From Hydrogenophaga taeniospiralis CCUG 15921 (lineage in GTDB: Bacteria > Pseudomonadota > Gammaproteobacteria > Burkholderiales > Burkholderiaceae_C), in assembly GCF_001592305.1 (NCBI RefSeq), contig NZ_BCWR01000006.1, positions 124,001-188,000 on the forward strand: a DNA stretch of 64,000 nt. The letters are read 5' to 3'. A program made the position numbers and the translations under genes. Position 1 is the stretch's first letter. Each line of letters opens with the position of its first letter. The notes beneath the pieces were generated by a model, which saw only the letters and a list, made by a program, of their open reading frames with translations, was not told the DNA's origin and did no database searches. This document shows positions 53,980-62,460 of this stretch, in pieces.

Positions 53980-54825
53980 ATCACCCCCATCCCAGTGCTT
54001 GCGTCCGCCTCTCCATGTTTGTGTTTGAAGAACCACGGTCCTAACAATCATCAACCTTGCACATAGTGGGCGAAAGAGACTCTCTTCAACTTTCTTTTGC
54101 ACAGCCTTAAGTTTCTTGTCAATTACATATTTCTTAAGCGCATATATGCCAACCAGAACGACTGAACCTAACCAAGGCAACGAAGAATAGGTAGCAGTTA
54201 GCCCTTCTATTGCGCCTTTGGAAATAGCCGAGTACCCAATGCCAAGAACGAGAATCGGCACAAGAAATATGAAGGAGTGAAACTGAAGAAACACTCTCAC
54301 ACGGGCTCGAAGGTACTGTGCATAGATCGCGAATATCTTCGAGTCGACCCACAGCCCGGCCCAAGACATACCGCGCCAGACTGGTGACATATCAAGGCTG
54401 ATCGCTTCCAAGTCAAGAAGCTCCCCGTAGATGTCTTCTGCCGCCACGGCAAGTGGCGATTTGTCAACCCGAAGTCTGGCGATACTTGCGGCAAGTTCCC
54501 TCTGATGGATCTCGTCGACTTGCCTTCGGTCGCGCTCCCACTTTGCGCTCTGCGTCGCGAGAGTGCGATACCGCCAGAAGTCTTTCCATGACCATTTGAC
54601 GCTGAGAACAATGTCGCGCCGCACAAGTGCAAATTCCTTCTTCAGCACGTCGAGCGCCACCTCATGTTGCAGCGTCCCGAGACATTGCTGTACTTTTAAG
54701 AAGGCGTCAGTGATGCTCTTGAACTTCTTGAGCGGCTCAGAGCTACCAAGACGCTTTGACTCTTGGCCGAAATGCTCAATCTGCTCGTGAATGTATCGTT
54801 CCAGCGGATTGCAAGAGGAAATCAT
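53974..54825 (-). CDS. AT-rich hypothetical protein with two membrane helices (cassette-like)
   Basis: A 283-residue protein of unknown family. Residues 1-170 are charged and helical (FGQESKRLGSSEPLKKFKSI; WKDFWRYRTLATQSAKWERD). Two membrane helices are seen (about 185-205 VFLQFHSFIFLVPILVLGIG and about 220-238 LPWLGSVVLVGIYAL), then a basic tail. Codon use is much more AT rich than the neighbours, a sign of transfer. Its stop codon falls in an attC-like box, as in integron cassettes. No function can be assigned; phage defence or a toxin-like role is only a possibility from context. Confidence 0.7.
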   Translation of the reverse strand: MISSCNPLERYIHEQIEHFGQESKRLGSSEPLKKFKSITDAFLKVQQCLGTLQHEVALDVLKKEFALVRRDIVLSVKWSWKDFWRYRTLATQSAKWERDRRQVDEIHQRELAASIARLRVDKSPLAVAAEDIYGELLDLEAISLDMSPVWRGMSWAGLWVDSKIFAIYAQYLRARVRVFLQFHSFIFLVPILVLGIGYSAISKGAIEGLTATYSSLPWLGSVVLVGIYALKKYVIDKKLKAVQKKVEESLFRPLCARLMIVRTVVLQTQTWRGGRKHWDGGDA

Positions 54826-54988
54826 GGCAGTTATAAAGCCAGTCTAGGTTGTACGGCTAAATGAATGAAAGGGCCTTTCCCGTCCCCAACGATCCGCGCA
54901 GTTGCGGGGTATTGCATCCAGGTGCCACGATGAGAAGTGCGAGCCCTCATCAACTCATTCGCTTTTTGGAAGGGGGTGGTCCATCGCA

Positions 54989-55087
54989 ATGGTATCTCTT
55001 GGCGTCGATCTGGCAAAGAACGTCTTTGCTGTTCGCTGCGTTGACTTTCGGGGGAAGCCTTTGCAACTTTGCAAGATCCGGGATTGA
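54989..55087 (+). pseudogene. IS110-family transposase remnant
   Basis: A 32-codon frame encoding VSLGVDLAKNVFAVRCVDFRGK, the start of an IS110-type (DEDD) transposase including the first catalytic Asp in GVDLAKN. It ends after RD and a stop; the rest of the roughly 340-residue protein is absent. It is a decayed insertion-sequence fragment in the AT-rich island. Confidence 0.65.
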
Positions 55088-55129
55088 AGCGCAAGAAATA
55101 TACCGATCCCTATTGGAGCACCTGTTTAA

Positions 55130-56476
55130 TCATCTACCGGCTTGCCATAAGAAATAAAAGTCATTTTTTCTTGCCTCTTGTTTTTCCTTGAGAGTTTGAT
55201 TGAACTCCAAAAGAGGACCAACAACGGCCGAGGTGCCACCCAAGGCAGCAACAATATCACCTATATTCGAAGGCAATACGCCTCCATACAACCCAAAAGA
55301 CGCAGTTGCAACTCCAAATAGCACCTTTTCGGCAATTGATGTGCGAGAGTTTTCTTTCCAGTCCTTGATCTTCTTGTCAATTATATTGATTTCAGGAAGA
55401 ATTTCGTCGCGAAATATTTTTGAAACTTCTTCTTCATTCCATTGACGAGTTTCCCTCATTAATTTATTTAACTTATCTCGATAAACTGCAAAAGCTTCTT
55501 CCTCTTTTTTACGCAGATCAAGAATAGAAGAAACCTGCGCGAAATGAACGGTAGGCAAATAATGCTTCATCGCATTCTCAAATGCCGCCGAGTTTGCAAT
55601 ATAAGCCTTCGAGTTAATCTTGGATGCAACTTTTAAGCTGGTTCTATTGTCGCAAAGATATGAAGTCCCGTTAAGAGCGGAATGCCATTCTTGAATTGAT
55701 AGATCATGCACAATCGGCCCAACTATTTGATGCAGGATGTTGCACTCTTGTACTTCATCTTTTTCAAGGCTATATGGCGCTGATTTCTCCATAAATGGCA
55801 AGAACAAACTGGATATGGGCGCGTGAGCGTGAAAATATATTGCTCCGTGCTCGATGATTTCCTCAGGGCCAGTAACTTCGAAAAATGGTTTGGCTTTGTT
55901 TCCGCCCACGAAGTCAAATGTTACCTTGCATCGCTCGAGCATAAAACCTTCTAAAGCCTGATATAGCTTTTCCTCTTTTTTGGCGATGGAAGCTGAAAGA
56001 GGCTTGGCAATCTTCTCGGCGTGCAGGTCGCAAAAACTAGCGTTTACAGAAGCATACTTAATTAAGCCAATATCAATCAAAGGCTTAAGATATAAATAGT
56101 TGGATATACCAGATAGAACCTCTTCACGTTCAATCTCCCGAATAGGTCGATCGCCTCGCAGGTATACGGATTCAAATGGACTCTGAATATACACCTCATC
56201 CGCATAAAGGGACGCAAACGAAACGAGCTGATCCAACTTTCTCTTTCTACACTCGCGTGCCGAGCAAGGATGCGGCCCTCCACTTAATGCGGAATTAGCG
56301 ATAAAGGAGAAGTTTTCGTTAGACGATCCACCAGAGCCAAAATGATGCCTTGATATTAGGGATGCGACTTCAACAAACTCGAAAAGATCTTCCTCCGCAC
56401 TATTGAATACGGCATCTCTTATATTACCCTCACCCCAGAGAGCAATAGCCTCATCCATTTCTTTTATAAATTCCAT
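55130..56476 (-). CDS. large AT-rich hypothetical protein
   Basis: A 448-residue protein of unknown family. It is soluble-looking and helical, with a charged coiled region (about 325-385, RKKEEEAFAVYRDKLNKLMR) and a hydrophobic segment near 388-418 (FGVATASFGLYGGVLPSNIG). Cysteines cluster in CSARECRKRKL near residue 75 and C-rich spots later. Codon use is strongly AT rich against the host background. GGAG lies six bases before the ATG at 56474-56476. I found no catalytic motif. An island cargo gene, perhaps defence related, is inferred from position only. Confidence 0.75.
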   Translation of the reverse strand: MEFIKEMDEAIALWGEGNIRDAVFNSAEEDLFEFVEVASLISRHHFGSGGSSNENFSFIANSALSGGPHPCSARECRKRKLDQLVSFASLYADEVYIQSPFESVYLRGDRPIREIEREEVLSGISNYLYLKPLIDIGLIKYASVNASFCDLHAEKIAKPLSASIAKKEEKLYQALEGFMLERCKVTFDFVGGNKAKPFFEVTGPEEIIEHGAIYFHAHAPISSLFLPFMEKSAPYSLEKDEVQECNILHQIVGPIVHDLSIQEWHSALNGTSYLCDNRTSLKVASKINSKAYIANSAAFENAMKHYLPTVHFAQVSSILDLRKKEEEAFAVYRDKLNKLMRETRQWNEEEVSKIFRDEILPEINIIDKKIKDWKENSRTSIAEKVLFGVATASFGLYGGVLPSNIGDIVAALGGTSAVVGPLLEFNQTLKEKQEARKNDFYFLWQAGR

Positions 56477-56502
56477 AAGATCTCCGAATATTCAACTTTA
56501 AT

Positions 56503-56595
56503 TCAATCGGCAACACGTCGAATAGCAACAATAGCCGTAGCTAGAAAAAGCCCCATGAAAGTCAAAAATATTATGAACTCAATTCCATACAACAT
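56503..56595 (-). CDS. possible 30-residue single-helix membrane peptide
   Basis: A short frame encoding MLYGIEFIIFLTFMGLFLAT and AIVAIRRVAD, a hydrophobic helix with a basic end. It lies 26 bases upstream of the 448-residue gene on the same strand. No strong ribosome site is present; a perfect 10-base palindrome GTATGCATAC lies just upstream. It could be a small toxin, a leader or chance. Confidence 0.3.
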   Translation of the reverse strand: MLYGIEFIIFLTFMGLFLATAIVAIRRVAD

Positions 56596-56835
56596 CGTGC
56601 CGTATGCATACGCAGACTTAATAGATTAAAAAAGCCTGACAAGGACTGCTGCTCGCCCCCGCGTTGACAAGTCCGGGTCGCTATTCGTTAGCAGTCTACC
56701 GGGGGGAAAGGCATTGAGGGTGCTGCGGCTGACGATATTGAACAATAGATAAAGATTTGCGACGCTTTGCTGACGCCCTCACTCGGGAACGAACTCTTCC
56801 CGCACGGTCGCGAGCTAAGACGTCAGTCATCCACC

Positions 56836-56874
56836 ATCGCCACTGTGTTCACATTGTGTCAACACAGTGGCGAT
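56836..56874. promoter_or_regulatory. perfect 14-bp inverted repeat, putative activator-binding site (UAS)
   Basis: ATCGCCACTGTGTT (56836-56849) and AACACAGTGGCGAT (56861-56874) are exact reverse complements with an 11-base spacer. The site is centred about 120 bases upstream of the -24/-12 element, the usual distance for a sigma-54 enhancer site. The Fis-type HTH of the activator at 51828 is the obvious candidate to bind it. Confidence 0.75.
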
Positions 56875-56971
56875 TTCTCGCGGCGAAATCCCTCAGCGTA
56901 CTTCTGTGCAAATCTCCATAAACCTATTGAAATCAACGGCTTCCGCGCGTTGACCTAACTACGCGCCGCCT

Positions 56972-56987
56972 TGGCACGACCGTTGCA
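56972..56987 (+). promoter_or_regulatory. sigma-54 (-24/-12) promoter of the rhodanese operon
   Basis: TGGCACGACCGTTGCA matches the consensus TGGCACG-N4-TTGCA at every fixed position, with GG and GC ten bases apart. It is about 50 bases upstream of the sulfurtransferase start, giving an expected transcript start near 56998. Confidence 0.9.
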
Positions 56988-57034
56988 AAAGAGCACCCAG
57001 GCCATCCTGCCTTTGCCCTTTTCAAGAGGTCCCC

Positions 57035-57925
57035 ATGAGCATTGAAGCCACCCTGATCGCTCCCGATCAACTCGCCTCCCTGCAAGCCGCCGAACCGGTG
57101 GTGATCATCGACACGCGCGACGCCGACACCTTTACCGCCGGCCACATTCCCGGCGCGGTGAACCTGCGCGAGGTGTTCACCTTTCTCGCCACCTCCACGC
57201 CCGAGGGCCTGCAGGCGCTCAAGGCCACCTTTGCCGACGCGCTGGGCAAGGCCGGCCTCTCGGGCGCCGAGACCGCCGTGTTTTACGAAGACGCGATGAA
57301 CAGCGGCTACGGCCAGTCGTGCCGCGGCTACTACCTGCTCACCTGGCTGGGCTACCCCAAGATCAAGGTGCTCAACGGCGGCTTCAGCGCCTGGAAGGCC
57401 GCCGGCCTGCCGGTGTCCACCGAAGCGGCCACGCCCACGCCCGCCACCTTCCCCGAGCTGCCGATGAGCGACGTGATGCTGACGCAGGCCGATGTGCAGG
57501 CCGCGCTGGGCACCGACACGGTGTTGCTCGACGTGCGCGATGTGGACGAGTGGATCGGCGACAGCTCCAGCCCCTACGGCAAGGACTTCGCGCCGCGCAA
57601 GGGCCGCCTGCCGGGCGCCAAGTGGATCGAGTGGTACCGCTTCATGAAGCCCTCGGCCCAGGGCCCGGTGTTCAAGACACCCGACGAGGTGAAGGCCGAG
57701 TGCGCCACCGCCGGCATCGCGCCGGACGACACGGTCTACCTGTATTGCTTCAAGGGCGCGCGCGCGTCCAACAGCTTCCTGGCGCTCAAGCAAGCCGGCT
57801 TCTCGGACGTGCGCATGTACTTCGGCTCGTGGAACGAGTGGTCGCGCGACGAGAGCCTGCCCATCGAGACCGGCCTGCCGGTCGCCAAGTCCAGCAAGCC
57901 CGCCAGTCTGGCGATGGCGGCTTGA
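57035..57925 (+). CDS. tandem-rhodanese sulfurtransferase
   Basis: A 296-residue protein with two rhodanese domains. The second (about 145-285) has catalytic C238 in YLYCFKGARASN; the first (about 8-128) has CRGYY in the equivalent place with C96, so it may be structural. It would transfer sulfane sulfur to cyanide, thiols or a protein. It is the first gene of a four-gene unit under a sigma-54 promoter. The ATG at 57035 has AAGAGGT upstream. Its physiological donor is unknown. Confidence 0.92.
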   Translation: MSIEATLIAPDQLASLQAAEPVVIIDTRDADTFTAGHIPGAVNLREVFTFLATSTPEGLQALKATFADALGKAGLSGAETAVFYEDAMNSGYGQSCRGYYLLTWLGYPKIKVLNGGFSAWKAAGLPVSTEAATPTPATFPELPMSDVMLTQADVQAALGTDTVLLDVRDVDEWIGDSSSPYGKDFAPRKGRLPGAKWIEWYRFMKPSAQGPVFKTPDEVKAECATAGIAPDDTVYLYCFKGARASNSFLALKQAGFSDVRMYFGSWNEWSRDESLPIETGLPVAKSSKPASLAMAA

Positions 57926-57971
57926 GCCGTTTTCTTTTCAACCCCCTTCTTTTCACCCTTCAGGAAATTTC

Positions 57972-58541
57972 ATGTCTTCCACCGACACCCTCGAACCCAC
58001 CGCCCCGGTCACCACCGTCAAGACCTACCTGCGCCCCATCGACGCCAACGGCCTGGCCGACTTCGCCGCGGGCGGCAAGGCCAACCCGGCGCGGCGGGGC
58101 ACCAACAAGGTCCACACCGTGATGGAGGGGCAGTACCGCTCGCTGTCGCACGTGGGCGAGAAGCACTTGGTGGTGGTGGACGAGCCGTTGCACCTGTTCG
58201 GCGAAGACACGGCGCCCGCGCCCGGCGAGATCGTGCTCTCGGGCCTGGGCGGCTGCATCGCCGTGGGCGTCACGGCCGTGGCCACCTGGAAGGGCGTGAA
58301 GCTGAGCAAGCTGGAAGTGTTTCTGGAAGGCGACATCGGCAACCCGGCGGCCTGGGGCGCGGGCGGCGCGCTGGAGAAGACGCCGCTGGAGATGGGCTTT
58401 CAGGCGATCCGCGTGAAGGTGCTGGTGGAGGGCGACGCGAGCCGCGAGGTGCTGGACGAAATCGTGCAGCACGCGAACTTCTACTCGCCCGTGGCCAACA
58501 CCATGCGCAACCCGATCCCGTTCGAGATCTCGATGGCTTGA
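57972..58541 (+). CDS. OsmC-family protein with one cysteine missing
   Basis: A 189-residue OsmC/Ohr-superfamily protein. The first conserved cysteine is in LSGLGGCIAVGVTAVA (about C96). At the second conserved site the usual CPV(H)NT reads FYSPVANTM, a serine, so a disulfide-based peroxidase cycle is unlikely. It could be a persulfide-binding or hydrolase variant. GGAAA upstream of the ATG; 46 bases after the rhodanese gene and ten bases before the next. Confidence 0.88.
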   Translation: MSSTDTLEPTAPVTTVKTYLRPIDANGLADFAAGGKANPARRGTNKVHTVMEGQYRSLSHVGEKHLVVVDEPLHLFGEDTAPAPGEIVLSGLGGCIAVGVTAVATWKGVKLSKLEVFLEGDIGNPAAWGAGGALEKTPLEMGFQAIRVKVLVEGDASREVLDEIVQHANFYSPVANTMRNPIPFEISMA

Positions 58542-58551
58542 AAGCACGGAC

Positions 58552-59694
58552 ATGAACCCCGCCGACCTGCCCCCCGAACTGGCTGCCCAGCCCGCCCACC
58601 TCATCGACGCCGTGCGCGCCATCGCCCAGGGCCCGCTGGCCGAACAGGCCTACGCCATCGACCGCGGCGCCTACCCGGTGGACGTGATGAAGCAGCTGGC
58701 CGCGGCCGGCGCCATGAGCGCGCACCTCACGCGCGCCGACGGCACGCCGGGTGACTACGGCCAGGCCATCCTGGCCATGGCGGAAGCGGCCAAGGTCTGC
58801 GGCGCCACGGGCTTCATGATGTGGTGCCAGTGCGTGGCCGGGCTGTACATGCAGGCCTCGGGCAACCCGGCGCTGACGGGTGAACGGCTGGCGCGCCATG
58901 TGCGCGGCGAGACGCTGGGCGGCACCGGCCTGTCGAACCCGATGAAGAGCTTTGCGCAGATCGAAAGCCTGCTGCTCAAGGCCACGCCGGTCGAAGGCGG
59001 CTACCTGGTGAACGGCACCCTGCCCTGGGTCAGCAACCTCGGGCCCGACCACTACTTCGGCGCCATTGCCAGCGTGCAAGTGGACGGCGCCTGCGCGGGC
59101 CGCGAGATGATGTTCATGCTGCGCTGCGACGCGCCGGGCGTGGCGCTCAAGACCTGCCCCGAGTTCTCGGGCATGGAAGGCACGGGAACCTACAGCGTGC
59201 ACTGCAAAGACCTGTTCGTCGGCACCGACGACGTGGTGGCCGACCCGGCCAAACCATACATCGCGCGCATCCGCGGCGGCTTCGTTCTGCTGCAGTGCGG
59301 CATCGCGGCCGGCATCATCCAAGGCGCGATCGACAGCATGTGGGCGGTGGAGGGCCAGCTGGGCCATGTGAACCAGTACCTGGAAGACCGGCCCGCCGAG
59401 CTGCAGGCCGAGTTCGACGCGCTGGTGGGCCGCATCATGAAGCTGGCCGAGACGCCGTTCGACACGTCCACCGACTACTTCATCGACGTGCTCGACGCGC
59501 GCGCTCACGGCGCCGAGCTCTGCCTGCGTGCCGCCAACTCCGCGCTGATGCACCAGGGCGCGCGCGGCTACCTGATGAGCAGCGAGGTGCAGCGCCGCGT
59601 GCGCGAGGCGCAGTTCGTCGCCATCGTCACACCGGCCATCAAACACCTGCGCAAGGAGATTGCGCGGCTGAGTGCCGAGGAGATGCCGGCATGA
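58552..59694 (+). CDS. acyl-CoA dehydrogenase-family flavoprotein
   Basis: A 380-residue member of the acyl-CoA dehydrogenase superfamily: N-terminal helical domain, middle beta domain ([20 protein letters not shown], then [18 protein letters not shown]) and C-terminal helical domain ([18 protein letters not shown]). Some relatives are flavin-dependent monooxygenases or desulfurising enzymes (DszC/SfnB type) rather than dehydrogenases. No ETF or CoA ligase genes are near, so beta-oxidation is unlikely. Its stop overlaps the next start (ATGA). Electron donor may be the rubredoxin-reductase encoded next. Confidence 0.88.
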   Translation: MNPADLPPELAAQPAHLIDAVRAIAQGPLAEQAYAIDRGAYPVDVMKQLAAAGAMSAHLTRADGTPGDYGQAILAMAEAAKVCGATGFMMWCQCVAGLYMQASGNPALTGERLARHVRGETLGGTGLSNPMKSFAQIESLLLKATPVEGGYLVNGTLPWVSNLGPDHYFGAIASVQVDGACAGREMMFMLRCDAPGVALKTCPEFSGMEGTGTYSVHCKDLFVGTDDVVADPAKPYIARIRGGFVLLQCGIAAGIIQGAIDSMWAVEGQLGHVNQYLEDRPAELQAEFDALVGRIMKLAETPFDTSTDYFIDVLDARAHGAELCLRAANSALMHQGARGYLMSSEVQRRVREAQFVAIVTPAIKHLRKEIARLSAEEMPA

Positions 59695-60974
59695 CACCCG
59701 CCGCCCAGCCCACTCCGGTGGCCCAGGTCGTCGCAACCCTGGGGGCACCTGCATTCAAGCAGTACATCTGTCACGCCTGCGGCTACATCTACGACGAGGC
59801 CGCAGGTGACCCCGACAGCGGCCTGGCCGCCGGCACGCGCTTCGAAGACATCCCCGACGACTGGGCCTGCCCACTCTGTGGCGTGACCAAGGGCGACTTC
59901 GAGCCCTACAGCGCGGCCAGCCTGGACGAGCTGCGCGCGCGCGCCGGCAGCGCGGCCCCGTTGGCGAAACGCGGCGGCACGCCGGGCGTGGTCATCGTGG
60001 GCGGCGGCCGCGCCGGCTGGCAGATGGCCGAAGCCCTGCGCGCACTCAACGCCGCGCTGCCCATCACCCTGGTGAGCGCCTGCGCCGCCGACGTGTACGA
60101 CAAACCCCTGCTCTCAGTGGCCGTGGCGCGCCAGATGGACCCCGGCAAGCTCGTCAAGGAAACCGGCGCCGACGCTGCGAAACGCCTGGGCGTGCGCCTG
60201 CTCGCCCACACCGACGCCGTGCGCATCTGCCCCGATACGCGAAGCCTGCGCACCACGCGCGGCACGCTGCGCTACGACCAGCTGGTGCTGGCCCACGGCG
60301 CGCAGGCCGCGCTGCCGCCCGCCCTGCCCGCTGCCCACTGCTGGCGCATCAACCACCTGGGCGCTTACCAGCGCCTGCGCGCGGCGCTCGGCACCGTGGA
60401 ACAGTCCGGGGCGAAAGACGTGGTCATCGTCGGCGCTGGTCTGATCGGCAGCGAACTCGCCAACGACCTCGCGCTCGGCGGTCACCGCATCACCCTGCTC
60501 GACGTGATGGCCGAGCCGCTCGCGCGCTGGCAAGCCGAGCAGGCCGGCACGCAACTGCTGGCCGCCTGGAAGGATCTGCCGATCCGCTTCATCGGCGGCG
60601 TGCAGGTGGTCAGCGTGGAGAAGCTGGGCGACAGCTACCGTATCACCACCGCCTGCGGCCAGAAGTTCGTGGCACACCAGGTGATCGCCGCCGCCGGCCT
60701 GATGACCCCGCCGCGCCTGGCGCAAAGCGCCGCGCTGGACTGGAACAACGGCATCGCCGTGGACGCGGCCACGCTGCGCACCAGCAACGATCGCATCCAC
60801 GCCCTGGGCGACTGCATCACCATCGCCGGCCAGGCCAGCCGCTACATCGAGCCGATTGCGCGGCAGGCGCGGGCGATTGCGGCGCACATCTGCAACCGCG
60901 ATCCGGTGCCTTACGAGGCGAAACCGGTGGTGGTGCGGGTGAAGACCACGTCGCACCCGATGACGCTGCATTGA
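59691..60974 (+). CDS. rubredoxin - FAD/NAD(P)H oxidoreductase fusion
   Basis: A 427-residue protein. Residues about 23-75 are rubredoxin with C27, C30, C60 and C63 binding one iron. Residues about 98-427 are a FAD-dependent pyridine nucleotide reductase with two dinucleotide folds ([12 protein letters not shown] and [12 protein letters not shown]) and the closing IHALGDC motif. It would move electrons from NAD(P)H to rubredoxin and on to a partner, probably the flavoprotein encoded just upstream, with which it overlaps by four bases. It ends the sigma-54 operon; a palindrome at 61041-61062 follows. Confidence 0.92.
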   Translation: MTPAAQPTPVAQVVATLGAPAFKQYICHACGYIYDEAAGDPDSGLAAGTRFEDIPDDWACPLCGVTKGDFEPYSAASLDELRARAGSAAPLAKRGGTPGVVIVGGGRAGWQMAEALRALNAALPITLVSACAADVYDKPLLSVAVARQMDPGKLVKETGADAAKRLGVRLLAHTDAVRICPDTRSLRTTRGTLRYDQLVLAHGAQAALPPALPAAHCWRINHLGAYQRLRAALGTVEQSGAKDVVIVGAGLIGSELANDLALGGHRITLLDVMAEPLARWQAEQAGTQLLAAWKDLPIRFIGGVQVVSVEKLGDSYRITTACGQKFVAHQVIAAAGLMTPPRLAQSAALDWNNGIAVDAATLRTSNDRIHALGDCITIAGQASRYIEPIARQARAIAAHICNRDPVPYEAKPVVVRVKTTSHPMTLH

Positions 60975-61040
60975 AGTGAGACACTCCCGCCCCGCCACAG
61001 CGGCAAGCCATATTCAAGCAAGGTTGAATGTGAGGCCAGC

Positions 61041-61062
61041 GTTTTAAAGCCGGCTTTAAAAC
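61041..61062. terminator. bidirectional terminator palindrome
   Basis: GTTTTAAAGCC (61041-61051) is followed directly by its exact reverse complement (61052-61062), giving a 22-base perfect palindrome with T- and A-runs in its arms. It lies between the convergent reductase and HTH genes. It could also be an operator. Confidence 0.6.
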
Positions 61063-61068
61063 ACGCGC

Positions 61069-61470
61069 TCAAGACTCCGGCGCCGCATGCGCCTTCGCGA
61101 ACGCCAGGATCACCTCGCGCACGATCTTGCGTTGCGGGGCCGGCAGCTTCAGGAAGGCTTCGAAGGCCTCGCGCTCCTGGTAGCCCACGCCCTCGTCCCA
61201 GCGCTGGCGGCGCTCCTGCACCGAGTGGCGCACGGCCACGCCAAAGCGCAGCACTTCGGGCTCCACCCCGAGCCAGTCGGCCAGCACCTGCAGCTTTTCC
61301 TGCGACGGTATGGCCTCGCCGCGCAGCCAGCGGCGCACCCCCTGCAGCGTGACCGAACGCCCCCAGTAGCGCGTGTTGAATTCGCGTTCCAGCACCACCG
61401 GGCGCAACTCGTAGCCCGCCTGGGTCATGGCATCGCGCAGGCGCTGGGCAAACTCCGCTTTTTCATTCAT
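61069..61470 (-). CDS. HTH regulator, phage-repressor-like
   Basis: A 133-residue protein. The N-terminal helix-turn-helix (EFAQRLRDAMTQAGYELRPV; VTLQGVRRWLRGEAIPSQEK; LQVLADWLGVEPEVLRFG) is of the Cro/CI-like type. The C-terminal half is helical. It is divergent from the dead methyltransferase gene at 61563. The 10-bp inverted repeat at 61531-61560 is a likely binding site. ATG at 61468-61470; ribosome site weak. Confidence 0.85.
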   Translation of the reverse strand: MNEKAEFAQRLRDAMTQAGYELRPVVLEREFNTRYWGRSVTLQGVRRWLRGEAIPSQEKLQVLADWLGVEPEVLRFGVAVRHSVQERRQRWDEGVGYQEREAFEAFLKLPAPQRKIVREVILAFAKAHAAPES

Positions 61471-61530
61471 GAACAGGAAAGTAAGTTTCGGGCACCCTCC
61501 TGAACACCTTTTGGTTGTTGTTTTGTTAAA

Positions 61531-61560
61531 CTTTTTGTTCACACCAGGGGGAACAAAAAG
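61531..61560. promoter_or_regulatory. 10-bp inverted repeat at the start of the methyltransferase-like gene
   Basis: CTTTTTGTTC (61531-61540) and GAACAAAAAG (61551-61560) are exact reverse complements with the ten-base loop ACACCAGGGG. The second arm ends two bases before the ATG at 61563. The purine-rich part of the loop and second arm could serve as ribosome site. It may be an operator for the divergent HTH protein or an RNA hairpin controlling translation. Confidence 0.75.
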
Positions 61561-61562
61561 CC

Positions 61563-62414
61563 ATGAAGAAGTCACTGCTCCTGCGGCTGCCCGACATCGT
61601 TGCCCACGGGCACCGGCAGGCCAGCCACTTTCTGGCCAGTCTGGAAGACCGGCAGCGCATCGCATGGCACCCGCGGCAGCGGGCATTGTCCGCCCATGGC
61701 GCCGCGCACACCCCCGACCACTCGGACCACCCCAGCAGCGACCACCGCGATCACCTGGTGTGTGGCGACGATCTGGCGGTGCTGGCCGCGCTGCTGGCCG
61801 GTCACCCCGGCCTGCCCCGGCTGCGTGGCCGGGTGGGTCTGATCTGTTTTGACCCTGGCCCGGACGCCCCGGCGGCGCGCGCCGGCAGCGCGGCACAGGC
61901 CGACAAGGAGCGCCTGACCGGGCTCACGCTGCGGCTGCTGCTCATGCGCGCGCTGCTGGCGGACACCGGCTTCATCCGCGTGCGGCTCGGGCAAGACCCG
62001 GCGGGCTGCGCCCGGCTCGTGGTGGACACGGTGTTCGGCTCGGAAAACTGCGCGCAGGACATCCTCTGGCACACCCCGCCCTCGCCGCGCATGGCCAGCG
62101 CCGCCCTGCGCCACGGCATGGTGCATGTCTACGCCAAACACCGGCGCCGCGTCGAGCCCGTCCTGCCCGGCCCGACGGTGCCCTGGGGCCCGTCGTCCAG
62201 CCCGGCCGAGGCCATGCTGCGCCACCTGCTGGCCGTGTCCACCGCGCCGGGCGACACCGTGGTGGCGTTCAACGCCGGGGCCGAGATCGCCGCGGTGGCC
62301 GCGCCCTCGGCGCGCCAGTGGGTCATCACCGCGCCGGACACGCCGGCTTGCGACACCCTGCACCAGCGCCTGAGCGCCCGGGGCGCGCGGCCTTTTCTGC
62401 GGCAGGCCGTGTAG
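61563..62414 (+). CDS. degenerate type III-like DNA methyltransferase homologue, probably inactive
   Basis: A 283-residue protein that follows type III Mod-type (beta class) methyltransferases: LVCGDDLAVLAALL, then RVGLICFDPGPD in place of the catalytic DPPY/F, then LLADTGFIRVRLGQDPAGCA, VVDTVFGSENCAQDILWHT, and near the end PGDTVVAFNAGAEIAAVA where active enzymes have DxFxGSGTT. Both the catalytic motif IV and the AdoMet motif I are altered, so methylation is not expected. It is shorter than real Mod subunits and lacks a Res partner. DNA binding with a regulatory role is a possibility. Confidence 0.8.
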   Translation: MKKSLLLRLPDIVAHGHRQASHFLASLEDRQRIAWHPRQRALSAHGAAHTPDHSDHPSSDHRDHLVCGDDLAVLAALLAGHPGLPRLRGRVGLICFDPGPDAPAARAGSAAQADKERLTGLTLRLLLMRALLADTGFIRVRLGQDPAGCARLVVDTVFGSENCAQDILWHTPPSPRMASAALRHGMVHVYAKHRRRVEPVLPGPTVPWGPSSSPAEAMLRHLLAVSTAPGDTVVAFNAGAEIAAVAAPSARQWVITAPDTPACDTLHQRLSARGARPFLRQAV

Positions 62415-62460
62415 TGAAGCCCCCCGGCGGCGCTCAAGGCGGTCTGGAACCTGGAGACGC

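Larger units (their letters stand above)
56596..57034. other. intergenic region from island edge to the rhodanese operon
   Basis: Composition changes from AT rich to host-like between about 56640 and 56720. The region holds the palindromic site at 56836-56874 and the sigma-54 promoter at 56972-56987. Nothing else coding is seen. Confidence 0.6.

Noticed and set aside
56640-56700. Second possible attC (TGCTAAC ... GTCAGGC on the minus strand) upstream of the 448-residue gene
   Set aside because: The end boxes do not fit RYYYAAC and GTTRRRY well and the arms pair poorly. It may only mark the island edge.
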